In this document: in pieces, positions 1-13,300 of the stretch | Position numbering within the stretch: the first letter of the stretch is position 1 | Layout of the letters: every line of letters begins with the position of its first letter | NCBI GenBank assembly: GCA_003868215.1 | Contig: QWDQ01000007.1 | Location: 372,001-436,000, forward strand | DNA: 64,000 nucleotides | Source of the DNA: Pseudophaeomoniella oleicola | Taxonomy: Eukaryota > Ascomycota > Eurotiomycetes > Phaeomoniellales > Phaeomoniellaceae | Direction of reading: 5' to 3' | Notes under the pieces: generated by a model | The model's input: only the letters and a program-made list of their open reading frames with translations | What the model was told of the DNA's origin: nothing | The model's database searches: none | Made by a program: the position numbers and the translations under genes

Positions 1-1965
1 ACCTACAAAGCAGTATTTGTCGACCAATTCCTGGTAGGATTGCGACTGGTGGGATGGCTTTTGCGACAGTATTGCATCCGGCTTCGGACCCCGGGTAGCA
101 TTGGACTCTAAATCCCCATCTGTCTCCGTAGATGTCACAATACTTGGCGGGGGTGGTCTGCGTTTTGATTCTGAAAGTCCACTTTGATCGCCGAGAATAG
201 AAGATGCAGTCTGAATGGCTGCGTTCAGAGAGGCTCCAAAATCGTAGCGATTTCCGAAGACCTGTGCAGGTGACGTCTTGGGGCGCCTAGGCGGGGCATC
301 GGGGGTAACCTGAGGACGTGATCTAGGGCTCCTGAGCTTCAGGTGCGGATCATCAATGACAGCTTCCGCAGAGTGTCCGTAAGTGAAATTTTCGAACCCA
401 TTGGAAAAGTCATCCAAAAAAGCACTCTTCTTCCTCGGTGACCCTTTGGACATTGGAGGTGATGGCCGACTCCGTGGCAATGCACCAAGTGGACTTGATC
501 CCTGCGACAGAGAAGCAGCCCTCGCATCAGGTAGCTTGACCTTCTTGGAAAAGTCAATTTGATAATTGATAGAGCCGTTGTTGTCCCAGAACTCCTGACC
601 GTTGACGTTGTAGCGAACACAGAAAAACAAAGTCTTATTCTCCAAGTTCCCAATATCTGTAAGGCGGATGGTGAAATTGAACCGATCACAGCCGTCATGA
701 GTCTGCTTGCGACGGATATCGTTGTTGTATTCCGCGGAAACTTCAGATGTGGTCTTCCAATAGTCAAATGTAAAGCGAGCAACAACGGATTTATTAAATG
801 CCAAGTTTTGCACTGCAACTTGGCCGACCAGATTCTTCTTGTCCGCTGATAAGTAGACTCGTTCGACATGAACTGGTTGGCTTCTTCTTTCTTCGACATT
901 CGCCGGAAAATTCGACAATTTGATCTCCCACTCGTACGACTGCGCGCGAGATCGCGGAACCTCTTCATTTCCAAAAGGAAATTCGATCTCACTCTCGTAG
1001 TTTTCGTTCGGTGATGATCCCGCGCTTATGGCGAGCGGCTTTTCCACCTGCAGAAAGTGGCGGACATGTTCAAGGTGAGAGTCAAAATGTACAGCTTTGG
1101 AATATGTCGGCGTGCCAGGCATACTCGAAGGTCGTCGCTTGGCAGAAGCTGGCCGCAAAGCTGGCCGTACGAGCTCTCCGGACTTCTTTCGCACCATAGG
1201 AGGCTTGAGTCGGAGATCATCTTCATCGCTGTCTTGCGATGTCTGAGAAGGGGACCCTAACTGGGGAGGTCCATCCATAACGATATGTGAGTCGGTTGTT
1301 GACCGCGAATGCGAGATCTTCCTTGCTTCTTTCGACAGAGGAAGTCTGCTCGCCTGGCGCGCGATATCATCTGCAGAAAAGGACTTGCTTAACTCCGATC
1401 TAGTTTGTGGTATCTGCAATCCAAGAGTGCTGCGCAACTCTGTGCGATCCGGTTCGTCTCTACGTGGTGAGGATTCCTTACGCAGCTCGATCTTGTGAAT
1501 AGCCGCTTGCAACTCTGCTAGATTTTCCACGTCTCGGGCACGACCTCTATGGTTCTCTTCATCGTCACTAGAATTACGCGGGGATTCTGGTGGTGATAAC
1601 ATAGCCCCTGTTGGTATCAGTGCATCGCTCCCTGGAGGAGACTGGTGTATGGTACCATTGACATCAGGCTGCATCTGACCAGCAGCCGAGTAAGGTGATG
1701 GGCCGTCGCCTTTGTTACGCAGCGTGTTCTCTTCCACTGCGGGTGGTGTCTGGGCATCAGAGAAAGAGGGGCCACGACGATGTCTTGACATGTACGCCGA
1801 AGATGACGTCGACCGGGGGAGGCCGGGTCTCGGCGGTGACGATGGAGTCATGATGTGAGTCTTTTGATCTTGCGTCTGCTTGTGGTAAGAGTGTGTACGG
1901 CTCATGGCGGGTGTCGAGCTCTTGGACGCAACGGGCGAGCGCTGAGCGGGTGGAGTATAAGGCAT
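1..1965 (-). CDS. PP1 glycogen-targeting regulatory subunit (Gac1/CBM21 family), C-terminus cut by window edge
   Basis: One uninterrupted frame of 655 codons runs off the left edge, so the C-terminus is missing. The start at 1965 (MPYTPPAQRSPVASKSS) has an in-frame TAA just upstream; a second Met lies 20 residues later. A PP1-docking RVxF-type motif, KAVHF, lies near residues 289-293 in the context KAVHFDSHLEHVRHF, as in Gac1/PIG/PPP1R3 subunits. A CBM21 carbohydrate-binding domain follows at about 365-471, with RVYLSADKKNLVGQVAVQN, FTFDYWKTT and the closing FWDNNGSINYQIDF. Ser/Pro-rich disordered segments flank both. Family knowledge: such proteins bring type-1 phosphatase to glycogen particles and activate glycogen synthase. 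The family call is firm. Which of the yeast paralogues (Gac1, Pig2 and others) it matches cannot be said without the C-terminus. Confidence 0.88.
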   Translation of the reverse strand, partial: MPYTPPAQRSPVASKSSTPAMSRTHSYHKQTQDQKTHIMTPSSPPRPGLPRSTSSSAYMSRHRRGPSFSDAQTPPAVEENTLRNKGDGPSPYSAAGQMQPDVNGTIHQSPPGSDALIPTGAMLSPPESPRNSSDDEENHRGRARDVENLAELQAAIHKIELRKESSPRRDEPDRTELRSTLGLQIPQTRSELSKSFSADDIARQASRLPLSKEARKISHSRSTTDSHIVMDGPPQLGSPSQTSQDSDEDDLRLKPPMVRKKSGELVRPALRPASAKRRPSSMPGTPTYSKAVHFDSHLEHVRHFLQVEKPLAISAGSSPNENYESEIEFPFGNEEVPRSRAQSYEWEIKLSNFPANVEERRSQPVHVERVYLSADKKNLVGQVAVQNLAFNKSVVARFTFDYWKTTSEVSAEYNNDIRRKQTHDGCDRFNFTIRLTDIGNLENKTLFFCVRYNVNGQEFWDNNGSINYQIDFSKKVKLPDARAASLSQGSSPLGALPRSRPSPPMSKGSPRKKSAFLDDFSNGFENFTYGHSAEAVIDDPHLKLRSPRSRPQVTPDAPPRRPKTSPAQVFGNRYDFGASLNAAIQTASSILGDQSGLSESKRRPPPPSIVTSTETDGDLESNATRGPKPDAILSQKPSHQSQSYQELVDKYCFVG

Positions 1966-4900
1966 TCCAACGGCTTTCTCACAAGCGCTTTAAATGGAGA
2001 GATGGAAGGTTTTTAAAGGACAAACATAAGGGTCCGTTTGATCGCCAGCTGGAACCAGGCGATGCAAGAGTTAAAAACTGTTCAACTAGACAGAAATTAG
2101 CAAAGTAACCAAATTGAAGGAGTCAAAACGTAGAAAAGGCCAGCCAATCCAGAACACCTTCTGGGGTCTAACGAAGTGTGATAGTGGACTCCGATGCGTA
2201 TATGAGCCTGGTAGGAAACGGAAGATGATGCGGACTTACATATACAGATGTTGTCGGTGGACTGTAAGGCAAATCCACGAGCAACGCCTTTCAGTGTAGA
2301 CACTGGATTATTAAAATTGTGAGGCGGAACCGTCACTGATGAGAGACGAGACGGAAATCGAGGCGAGGAAGCAGGAGCGAACCCACGGGGCCAAGTGGTC
2401 AACCGTACAGATTGCTCCAGTGCAGTTGTCGACACGAGTTTAGAGGGAGTGTAGAGATGACTGGAGGACAGGATTCAAGATCTGAAGATTGGTAAGTTGA
2501 CTTCCACAGTCTCCCGCTCAGTTGCAGCGTTGCAAAAGCGACTTCTCAAGACGGCTGGCTGCGGGGACAATTCAACAATGAGCCAATGCTGCCGTCGATG
2601 ATTGCAATATCAAGACTCTCCACGAATGGTAAGTAGAAAGGCTAGCAATGGCCGTGTGGATGACGAGGGAATCAAGAGTCGACAGGAAGGTGAGAGAAGG
2701 AGGGAAGACGGTATGAGAATAGGATGGGGTGAGGATTTGTTGGTAGGGTTAGTACGCCTCAGCCGGGATTGCGTGGAAAGAGTCGACGAGATTTTTGGGG
2801 AGGAATCTACTATGACACTGGGGTGTTTGATGTCCTGCACCAAAGTCGGATCGACAACGGCTAGAGCAAGGCGCCGGTGGTCAATGTTGCAGATAACGAG
2901 CGGCGTTAGTTTCGCGCCTAGCAAGGTATTTATTTCAAGTCGCAAGCTAGTGGCTCAGCGTTTGTTGAATCTTGAATCGTTCAATGGAGGAGATGACCGG
3001 CCGGGGGGGGGGTGAGGTTACCGGTGCGTTGCAATACTGGATCGATGATGATGGGGGGTGGAGTCTGACGATAATGGAGAAGAAGATCAAGGCGTGGTGT
3101 GAGGTAATTGGTAATTGAATGTTTTGTAGTACTAGCGGTAATTTCAAGAAAGAGTTTCCTGCCAAGCGAGCAAGGTCAATTCCGTCAGCAACTGTACTGA
3201 AGCGAGCCGAACAGGGTAACTGACAGGAAAAGAAATGGTTGAGTTGAAAGGATGATTTGGGGAAACCAGACTGTGATGACAACTGCAGCACACTCACTCT
3301 CTCACTCTCGTTCTGCCTGCAATGGGTAGAATGGTGACACAATTCATTCACGGCGACTTGTAGTGAGACAGATATCAACGTGAAGAGCGAGTGTATTGAC
3401 AATGGCAGTAATAGATAAGATGGTTGAGACCAGGATGGGTACCTTCTCCATACTATGGCAAACTCCAGGTAAGTGGATTTACCCAGTCTTTGTCAACCCC
3501 AGGGCGATAAGCACTTTTCAGCTGGAGACAAAGAAATACTAACGCGTCGTCCCCAGCTCGCCAGGAAGAACATACACACACTTAAACAGTCACAACTGCG
3601 GGCCTTTGTATTTTGGGATCTGGATGTATTTAAATCTTCTTTCCAACAGCCTTTTGGCTGATAAATCTATCTGACCGTTTTGAGATAATTCCAGTGGGCT
3701 CTTTTTCTACAGCAGTTGCTTTCGATCCTGATGGAGATGGTGGCGACCAAAGGAGAAAACGGAAAATTCCTTGTGGTTGGGGTGAGTGCCGCAAACAGCC
3801 GACATTCAACACCGACCTTCTCTTGAATCATGCTTTCACTGTATACACACTCAAGTCAAAACGCGTCGTCGATACCTTTCCATGTCAAGATCCGTCACGA
3901 AGCATCCTGTTCATGGGGACACCGCAACTCAACTGCCCCGGGTAGGCGAAAACCACAACGAGATATTGGTTCGAGATCTGACGGTATGCGAATACCACCT
4001 GCCTAGGTACACACTGTAACTCGATCTTGATAGCTTCGTGGTGATTAACAATCATCGTGCTTGATATCTCCTGATTACTGAGCGATGATAGGAGGCCGTA
4101 CCCCTACTGTCTCGATGAAAATTGGGCCTTGACCTCGTATCTGTATTGTAGTTATCTCGTCTCTGCGCTGAGAAGGCGACCTTATCTATACGCACCCTAC
4201 TAAGTCCCTGCTAATTATCATAGTACCGTAGTATTCCGGGTGCATCCTGAAATTCCGACATCGCGGTTTGGGATTCGTCCAGCAGAGGCGTTGCTGTTAT
4301 ATTGGAGTGCCTCCATCGGTTGCAGATTGGTCCAGAACGTCGGCATCTTCGGCATCTTTGTATTTCCAAGCTTGATCCTGTGACATGGAACCTGATGTAG
4401 AACACAGCCGGCGAGCTGGGCATGCATCATGATAGCAAGCGTCAGCGTGAGCAGGATTTCTGCTTCTCGGCGTTTCGCGATCTATTGTGGCCAGACTTTC
4501 GCGATCTATCCCTTCATGCCTCTCTTCTCCGCCGTTTGTTCCTACCACTGTTTCAGCCGCCGTGAAATACCAACAGTGCCAAAATTTGGTAAAGGTGACA
4601 TCCAAGTGTTAAGGCTATACCTCCTTAAGAGATAGAACTACTACCGTAGTACGTACTGCGTAGTGCATACAGTATACGACGCTGGGGCCAATCAAGACCT
4701 GTACAGAAAGTTTGGATCCTTGCGCCACTCTCTCACCGTCTCGCCGGTGTGCCTGCCAACTTCCTCGTGTCAAGGTGTGTCCGTGTCCGTTCTCTTGCTG
4801 ATTGAATATTAATTATCTAATACGTAGTATAGGCACGAGGCAAAGAAAGTGGTCCAAACCCCACGATCTGATATTACATACGTCTCTACATTCTTGACAT

Positions 4901-7900
4901 GGCGTATTTCTCATAATAATAAGCGAACGCCACTGTCATGAAATGTCTCATTATTACAAGTAAGCTCGAGTTCGAAATCACCTCGTGTCGGGACACAAAT
5001 CAACGATTACTGGGATGCTCTTAGCCAAACATCCGGCAATGCATCGAGAGGCGAATATTCCGGATTCAATCGGCGCTTAATGCAGATTTAGCATGGTATA
5101 CTACAGCGAAAACCACAGAAGTGCAAGTACCAAATATGCATTGTCCGTCTGAGGGCAACCAGACCGTTGGTTGAGACAAGAGTTCGAGTAGCTAACGAAG
5201 CCATGTTGTCAGCATCTCAGCCGCGTCGTCCTGGCTAATCTTGGTAACCGCTCCAAACCGACCAGTCTGGTACCTGGAACCTGATTCTAAACCTTGCCTA
5301 CTACGGACCTTAATTTTCTGTTTCATCTGCTCGTTCAAGGCACAGAAGACCACAGCCTGCGATCATGTCCCTAGGGCATCATGAAATGCTGTTTGTGGCA
5401 GCAGCTGCAACTTGGTACGACAGCCATGATCCACCAGATCTAATTGAACTGAATGAACGGGATAAAAGCATCCTCTGTTGCATGCATATCCATCCATGGG
5501 ATTCTTCACCTTGATTCATGCCATGATAATTAAATGCCCGGATTCGGTTTTCTCTCTGTTCCCCGCACATTCTGGAGACGGCCATTAATTACTAATTACG
5601 TATAAGCTGATTCCTGTCAACTTATTCATGGCATTCCTTCTCAGCCCGGAATTGAGTGATTCTACTGTAATGTCCCGCATTGACAGGAAGGAGCCTCACC
5701 GAAATCGTCCAGTGCGGCTGAACGAACAGTTAACGTTACATAGTAATTACTGTAAAATGGTCAGAGCAGGCAATTACTTCCGGGGATTGATGGTGACGCT
5801 GAAATTGTAAACAACTGCCGACATTTGAATTCTGGTCTAAGCATGATTATTTTTCTTTCAAACCTGTTTGATACCTAGTAAGGTAGGTAGGCTATTCCCA
5901 TTCTGATGATACAGTCTACGAATCCGAATATATCATCGATTCCCTACCTCCGTCTCAAAACTTGTCATACAGCAGATGCAACCTCTGACAATCTTGCATA
6001 GGAAGGATCTTGTGTATGGAACACAGTAAGAGACACAGGCGGTGTCGGGGATTGACGATGTCACTGCGACACAAATTCTTTTCAGATCAAATATGCCGCT
6101 AAAGAGGAGCCAAGAGCATTCGGTGTAGTCGCTAAGAGACAAATAGTCTAAACGTGCTTTACTACGCGTAGTAAAAGAAAGAAAGGAGAACGGGTGGCAG
6201 AGTCTCCATGGGGAGTTTTGGGGGGTTTTGGCTTTTACCATGTCCCACTCTCTACCGTACTATCCGTACCGTGAGACCGTCCATACGTGCGTGCGTGTGC
6301 ATAATGTGGTATCGTCTCTGCAAACCTTGGAATGGAAGAGGGCACTCGGTCACCGACGACGCACCAACCAACTTATCCACGTATTCTTTGCAGGTATCAT
6401 TTGCGGATCCTGTATGGCATACGCACGGTCCATCAGCTTATTTCGCTTTCATTGTGGCGTAGTTGTCGGAGATCTAAATCCCAATAAAGTCGCACACGAG
6501 ACACACCAGGCAAAATGATAATGAGTACATAGTACAGTACCATTGTACTTCTCTTGTCCCTCGCAATTTTCCCTCGAATATCAGACCAACATTGAGTGTC
6601 GAGTTTTAGTCCAAATCAGCGAAAGTATTCTAAGCCGACTTATTATCTACATACCTAGGTACAGTAGTAGGTATCCATGTGCAGCCAGCGGCATGAATCT
6701 CGTCATCAAGGAGGCATTTCAACACAATGATCCATATTCTCAAGTAATAGTTGATTCCGGCCTACTTAAATGGCATGCTTTATACCTATGCTAATGCCTG
6801 GAGCATCCTTCTTAGGGGAAGGTTGGCTTAACTAAGTGGGACATGTTTTTGGTGGAGAGCTCCCCTTATCGGCTCGCATTACTACCTATGTAGTAATTGT
6901 GGTTCCAGCTAAAGATGGCTTACCTAGGCGAACTACCGTAGTAGTATGCATGATGGGGGGGCCACATGCGGGGACCAGTAGATTGGCTGCGCCATTCCCA
7001 GAAGTCCATCTTTCTCAACATCGAGGGATGCTGAGGCGATCGAGGAAAATAATTTTGGATCTGAGAATGACGTCCCAATGATCCCTATCTTATCAGCACG
7101 TGTTCTCCGCTCAGATTTCAGCCAGCCACGCAGCAGATTCACAAAATATTGTTTCAAATCATAAAAGGAGCAGGAATGGTCGTGATGAACAACTTTGTTA
7201 TATTGCTTGTTGTGTGTATCCCATCAAATGTGTGCACGTTAGGGTACACAAGGTTTGTTGGTCAAAATCCTTAATCATGAAAAGGTTGATCGCCGCTGCA
7301 ACTTGCTTCTGCCACGCCAGACGTTGGACCTATGAGAAGCAATGATTGGGCCTTTTAGGCCTTCGCCGGAGCGGCCTGCAACTGCAAGCCGTAATACTAG
7401 GCATGGGTGCTTCGCGACCATGCTTACTGTACCTAACCAGGTAGGTGCATAGTAATCATGCACACTCTCACCCATCTTCAACGTTTCAGGTCTTCTTTTG
7501 ACGGTCTTTGAGGCCAGCACCACTGTTGTACAATCGATGAGAGTCGTCCGGCATGTTTGCTTTCGAGATCCATACATCCTCTGCTCTTTCTAAGTGCTGC
7601 ACAGGTGGGCAATAAAGGAAGAACAGTATTCAATTCGTGCAAGAATTGCCAATGATCAATGCAACTTTGGCTCGCGTGGACTGAGTTATCACCATCCTAC
7701 AGGAATGGCTTGTCTAGGTTTGCTATCCCTTGGCGGCCTGCTATGCAGGGACCTTTGGCCCCTCCAGCCGATATGGAGGTCGAAAGCGACGGTGGTCTCT
7801 ACAACAACAACGTTACGAAAACATGAAGTCTATGGGATACTTGATTCTTCCGTCGCCAGCACTTTGGCAGGTCTACTATATAACACCTCCACAGGAAAGA

Positions 7901-10337
7901 TGTCGAGTCCTGGATGGTGTCCTATTAAACTACAAGCACGCGATAAGTCTTAGTAATACCCTTCTTCGCAATTCAGGCATATGTACAGTCATGCAGCAGG
8001 TGTTGGGATGTGGCTCTCACCAAACCCAATTCATGGTCCCAAAAGGAGAATACTTTTACGAAGGTGTAGACATCACTGGGTCCTTCCTGGCATACAGGTC
8101 AAAGGGATACTGTCAGTAACTTAGAGCCTTTCAGACCGTATCCCTTTCAAGGCAAGTATTGTTTCCTTGATTTACACTTTGGATCTTCAACGCGAGGGAT
8201 TCGTCTGTCTGCATTAGTCATCTTTCAGCGAAGGCACCTAGCTGGCTGGCTAGCTGGCTCCCAGATAAGGAGTAATCCTGACACGCCGCTCGACGCTCAA
8301 CTTGACTCTGGATTCTCGGATGGATTCAGCAATGCATGTAGGACCCTTTTGACAGTGCCAGCTACTACGTAGTAGGCCCTAATGGAGCTCTCGTGCTGTA
8401 ACCCCACCAAATTTCATGAGTTCGTGTTGCATGGGCAGAGCTTGTCGATCAATTTAGAAGGGCACATGTCCGCCATCGCAAGATCAAAGGTAAGTCAAGA
8501 TTCATTCCATAACCTGACTTTCACCACCAGCCTCCGCTTTAGGATACCGTTCGTATTTTCAACAATCCTCCACGCATTCTGCACGCCATTTATTAACCCC
8601 GCTTTGAAGTAGGCATTCTATTCTCTCCGAGTGTCATGGATTATCTTGCAAGTCGTAGGTCCATTCGTCAACGGGTCATGCATGTCAGAACGCTCCATCA
8701 CGTATCCTTACCAATTGCAGTACGCACTAAATTCGACGATTGAAGCGATATCGCTCTTCCCCACCTTAAGCCAGTTGGCTGAGGATCAAGAATTGGGACT
8801 CCAGACTCAAGTCCCAGAGATAGCGGGACATGCACTAAGCCGATAAATTGCCGTCGGAGCTCTCACCGCATCCAAATATTATTGATGACCATCAGTCAAA
8901 CATTGATACCCTTAATTAGCGCCTTCATCCGATCTTTATCAATCCACGAGCTGTTGTCGTCTCGTCGCGTCGGCGGTGAGCCGAATCTCCGCCTGGAGGG
9001 AGACTAGGTATAAGACCAACTAGACGCGGTTTAAGACAACCCCGGAACATATGCAGTGGAAGGGTCTAGATCGGCTGGTACACGGCATTGACCGGATCAA
9101 CAGCTCACCTCCTCCAAGCACTTATCTCCGGAATTGTTCGCGGAGTTCTAGACACAGCGTCGACAGATAGCTCTCCAAATGCATACCATAGGACAGCATG
9201 ATGACACGGCAGAAATGATAAGGGTGGGAGAGATCATCACGCCTCTGAGCAAATCATGGTTTAGGTGCAAGCCACCCATCCCCGCTTGGAGTAGACCCCT
9301 TCAATCAGGGGTAGGCGTTATTGACACAAATGCACACTCTCTAATTGCCACGAATTCAGCGAACTTGTGATCATGGACTACCGGTATAATCCGACTTCAA
9401 TATTCATATGGGGCTAATTTATTACCACTAGTAATAGCCAAAACTCGTGGCAAGAGGGCATTCTCAATGGGAGTTCTCTCATGGTGATTATGGCCTCAAC
9501 TTTCAAGACGAATCTATGAGGATGAGTAATTGTCAAGAGGTTGTCAAGAAGGATATCGAGACGTGTCGTCGTGAATGCAATGTAATGTGGAGTACCAATG
9601 ATCGATATTCGCACTCGGGCACTAGCCGAAGTACCCGGTACTTTAAATCTGCGTGGGGTTGCGCGGGATGATCGCGTACCTGTTACTAAGGTACGTACTG
9701 TGATGTACATGAGATACTCACGCTTGCATGATGGATCATCACCCAAAAATTGGCGCCCTCTTTTAGCCTACGCTCTGACATAGTCAGCCTCAGCAAAATC
9801 CTTATTTCAACTGCCACAGATAATTGGGAATCCTACATACTGACTATCTTGGACTCTGGATTTTGACAATTTGATCGTCTGTAATAAATGATCGACTTAC
9901 CTTTAGACTGATGGCATACGGCCGATAAGGTAAAACGTTATCTTTGGCAGACAAATTGTTATCCCATTTCCAATAGCAATTTACGCGGCCGCTGTTAACT
10001 ACTTGTTATTGGTTCAGATCGCCAATAATTAACATGATTTAAGCGAGTCACGACACCTCTTCTTACACCTCTTCTTAACTTACACCTCTTCTTAACTTAA
10101 TTACACCTCTTCTTGCCTATCCCAGAATCAACAAATAAACACTTTCCTCTGGAAGAGAGTGTCATTTCATATCTTGTTATGATGAGTTTCGTTTCCATTT
10201 GATATTCGCAATTGGCTGGCCAACTTCCAATACATTCATTGGATTATCTATCCCATTATACATCTTCTTGACGCGACGAGCTCTTATGTACAGCTATCCA
10301 CTGATTCCCCCAGCTCGCTGTAACGAGGCATCGTGCT
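1966..10337. other. 8.4-kb gene-poor interval
   Basis: No coding region recognised on either strand. Open frames here are short, overlap each other and lack family motifs or splice-supported extensions. The left part must hold the promoter and leader of the 1-1965 gene, and the right end the 3' region of the 10338-13925 gene. The sequence contains several ACTAC/GTAGT palindromes, CCTAGGTA-type motifs and one tandem repeat at 10053-10114. A non-coding transcript or fast-evolving gene cannot be excluded by eye. Confidence 0.6.
10053..10114. repeat. Short tandem repeat, four copies of ACACCTCTTCTT
   Basis: ACACCTCTTCTT starts at 10053, 10065, 10082 and 10103. Copies two and three are followed by AACTT. 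Spacing is 12, 17 and 21 bp, so this is an irregular pyrimidine-rich array in the 3' flank of the large minus-strand gene. Confidence 0.85.
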
Positions 10338-13300
10338 TCACGGACGTGGACCCCAGACTGGATGTCTCTCGACCCATACTCGAAGCTTCTCTGTTAAAGT
10401 TCCGTTATGATCAATCTGAGTCTCCTCTCGATTGAACCTGGAGCTGTGCTTGTTAAGGTGTACAAGGTACTCTCCAAGATCCTGTTCAGCAGCTTCGCGA
10501 AGAGGCAACTCTCCCAAGGTATTGTGCCTCTCATTGAACGCGTTTAGAAGCATGTTTGCAGCGTCTTCGTTGGCGCTCACGAGCGTGTGAAACATAGCAT
10601 GATTGTTTGACTGGATACTTATCTTGGGAGCCGTGCAGGTTTTGGAATCCTCCGGCGGCGGCGTTGGCCCGAAGAGATCATCATCTAAACATTGCTCTAC
10701 GTCAGCTTTTCGTTCCTCAGCGTCGCTTTGGCCGACGTCTTTCACATTCAGGGTTTCCGTCCTTTGCTCGCTTTTAATCAGGTACACGAAGGAGAAGCCG
10801 CTCATGTTGTTGGCTTTTTTGTCACGTCTCCATCTCAATGACATTGCAGCATCTCTGTAGGTCACTTCTTGTCTCTCAATGTGAGCTTCGAATATGCTCC
10901 CGTTGGCGAGACTAGATGTCACATATTGAGAACCCATTTCTTCGTCATAGCCGAACGAACTGTCTAAATGTACACGATCCTCGGGTTTGGACATTCTATG
11001 CAGCTGCTGTACGATATAGTTAAAAGCTTTCGAAACGGATCTTGATTCCGCAAAGGTTCCTAATCGCAGAATTCTCTGAGCGGTGTCGACATCTAATTTG
11101 TCTTGGGTGTCGTATCCGTATCCTTTTCTGTACTTCCTAGGGAGACGGAAGGCGGAGAAGCTACCGGTCAGGTTTAGCCGGATAGAATACTGGAAAACAG
11201 TGTCATCTCCCTGAGAGGATGCACTAGATTCAGAATCACTTTGAAGGTCTTCACTTACTTCAGCTCCGCTATACGTGCTTTGTTTATGTTCATCTTCACT
11301 GCTGGCAGTTTCGAGCTTTCTCCAGTGTGTAACGCCATCCGATATTACGCCGTCCGATGTTTCGCCTTCGGACAGGTATGGGTACAGTGCTGATGCCGTT
11401 GGAGCCTTTCGGGCCGTAGTAGGCCTGATCTTTGGCTCTGGTGGCGGACTCGACGCAGGTGATGTCTTTGCATCCGGCTCAAGGCTATCATTCCTCACAT
11501 GTGTCTGCCGATCCACTCTTGGTAATCGCTTAGCGCTTGTCGTTGGTCTTGCGGTTCGTACACTGATCTGCCTGCTTTTTCCAACACCGCTATCTGTCGC
11601 CGTCGACGGCCGAAATGGCTCCTTCTGAACTGCCGCTAGCTTCTCGAGACGGATACGTTCCATCTTTTCCTCTCTAGCCACCTGTTGCCGCTTTTGAAAA
11701 TCAACTTCATTCTCGTCTTCGTCTGAGGAGAGACTCGGATCACTTGGATAAGCGTACTCCTCCAGATACTCTTCTAGATCTGACATTATATCTCTTTCCG
11801 TTACAGCAACGCTATTGAAGTTCTGAAGTTGCTGTTTGATTCGTTTGATCTCCTGTTCTTGTCTAGCCGCCAACGGTAGTTTACCATACGTCGGCCTCAT
11901 CTGAGTAGTCTCGAAGTTGATGATCTCGGGCCCATTGTCCGGGGGGATTCTTTCCGAACCTGATACCACCTGGTCGAAAACAGTCTTCGCGTGCCGTTGT
12001 TGGGCGTTATGAGCATTTCCGACTTTACAACTGCCGTGCCGATTTTGAGCCGTTTTGACTCTCTCGGCGGCGTTCATTCTCCGCCAAATGTCCTCGCCTA
12101 GATCCTCTTTTGCCAAGTTCTCAATCTCCTCGTTACTCGCCTGGAAGCCTTGCCGCAGGTAAGGTAGCGCTCTCGTTTGCATACTTTTATCGTTGCGGAG
12201 GATCTGACTGCGTTCACTCTTACTAAGGGCTCCATGCTTGAGGCACTGATCCATAGACAGTCTGATTGATCGATATTGTTCGAGTATATCGTTGTGTTGG
12301 ACGTGGTGTGTTCCATTGAGCAGAACTAACAGTTTGAAGGTGTTCCATAACGCCTTGCGTACTGCCCTCAGACTAGCGTCACGGTCTTTCCTTTCCTTTA
12401 CAGTATCCTCTTTGTTACCCGTATCATCTTTGCTCTTATCTTTACGGATACGTCCTCTGCCTGGGTCTACAGATCTCAATGGTGAGCTTTCAGCGGATCG
12501 CGAGGAAGTGGTTAAACCAGGTAAGACTCGGGCCTTTGCCTTCTCCTTCCTTATTTGGCGGCACCGGCTCTGGATACGCCGTCCTGCATTCTCTAGATCA
12601 CTGGGATCATTTGCTTGAGTCCCTTCCGTGTTTAGTGGTAGTGCTGGTAAGTCTGGTACTGTCGGAACGTTTAGCGTCGATTGTAGAGCGTCGTCTCCGT
12701 TCTCTGTTATCGTGGCCTCTTCAACCTCGTTGTTCCCAACATCGCCGAAAAGATCGTCCTCTGGGGTATTTGGAAACAGTTTAGGATCAGCTTCGGTTTC
12801 GTCTCCGAAACCCCTAGCTCTCAAGGCAGCTTGTCTCAGCATGCGACTCTTTTCAGCAGCGTCAAATCCTTGCAAGTCAGTTGCTGGCGGCAGGGACTTC
12901 GAATTTTGTTTGCCGAGATGTTGTATGGGTGGTCTGTCCGGGATGAAAAGAGAACCTGCATCTTCCTCAGACGCAACTGAAGTAAGACCTCTTGCCTTCT
13001 TCCTTTGGAAGGCTCCTGGCTGATCCATCCGTTTCTCAGTCGGAAAGTTGTTCTCTATCACCACAGGTGCACTCTTGTACGTCTCTCTGCTTGATACTGC
13101 TATGTGATTTGGTTTGTATGTATCGGGACTGTTGAGAGAAGATGCCGGAGTTCGATGTACTAAGGAAGCAGGAGATTGGGGGGAACGATTGGTTACTGCT
13201 GACACCAGGGAGTCTCCGTGAGGGGAGTATATTCTCGTTCTCTTTCTCTCACTGTTCTTGCCGTCACTTGTCTGGCCGAATCCCCCGCCATCAGCATCTA

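Noticed and set aside
2602-3402. Open frames on both strands, 111-151 codons
   Set aside because: They overlap on opposite strands, show no recognisable domain and lie where the leader of the CBM21 gene is expected.
7594-8119. Two overlapping plus-strand open frames of 119 and 129 codons
   Set aside because: Different frames over the same DNA, no family motif, and no splice signals that extend either one convincingly.
9970-10012. Inverted repeat CCAATAGCAA / TTGTTATTGG
   Set aside because: Nine of ten bases pair, but the arms are short and the loop is 23 bases; chance or a pair of CCAAT boxes is as likely as a structured element.
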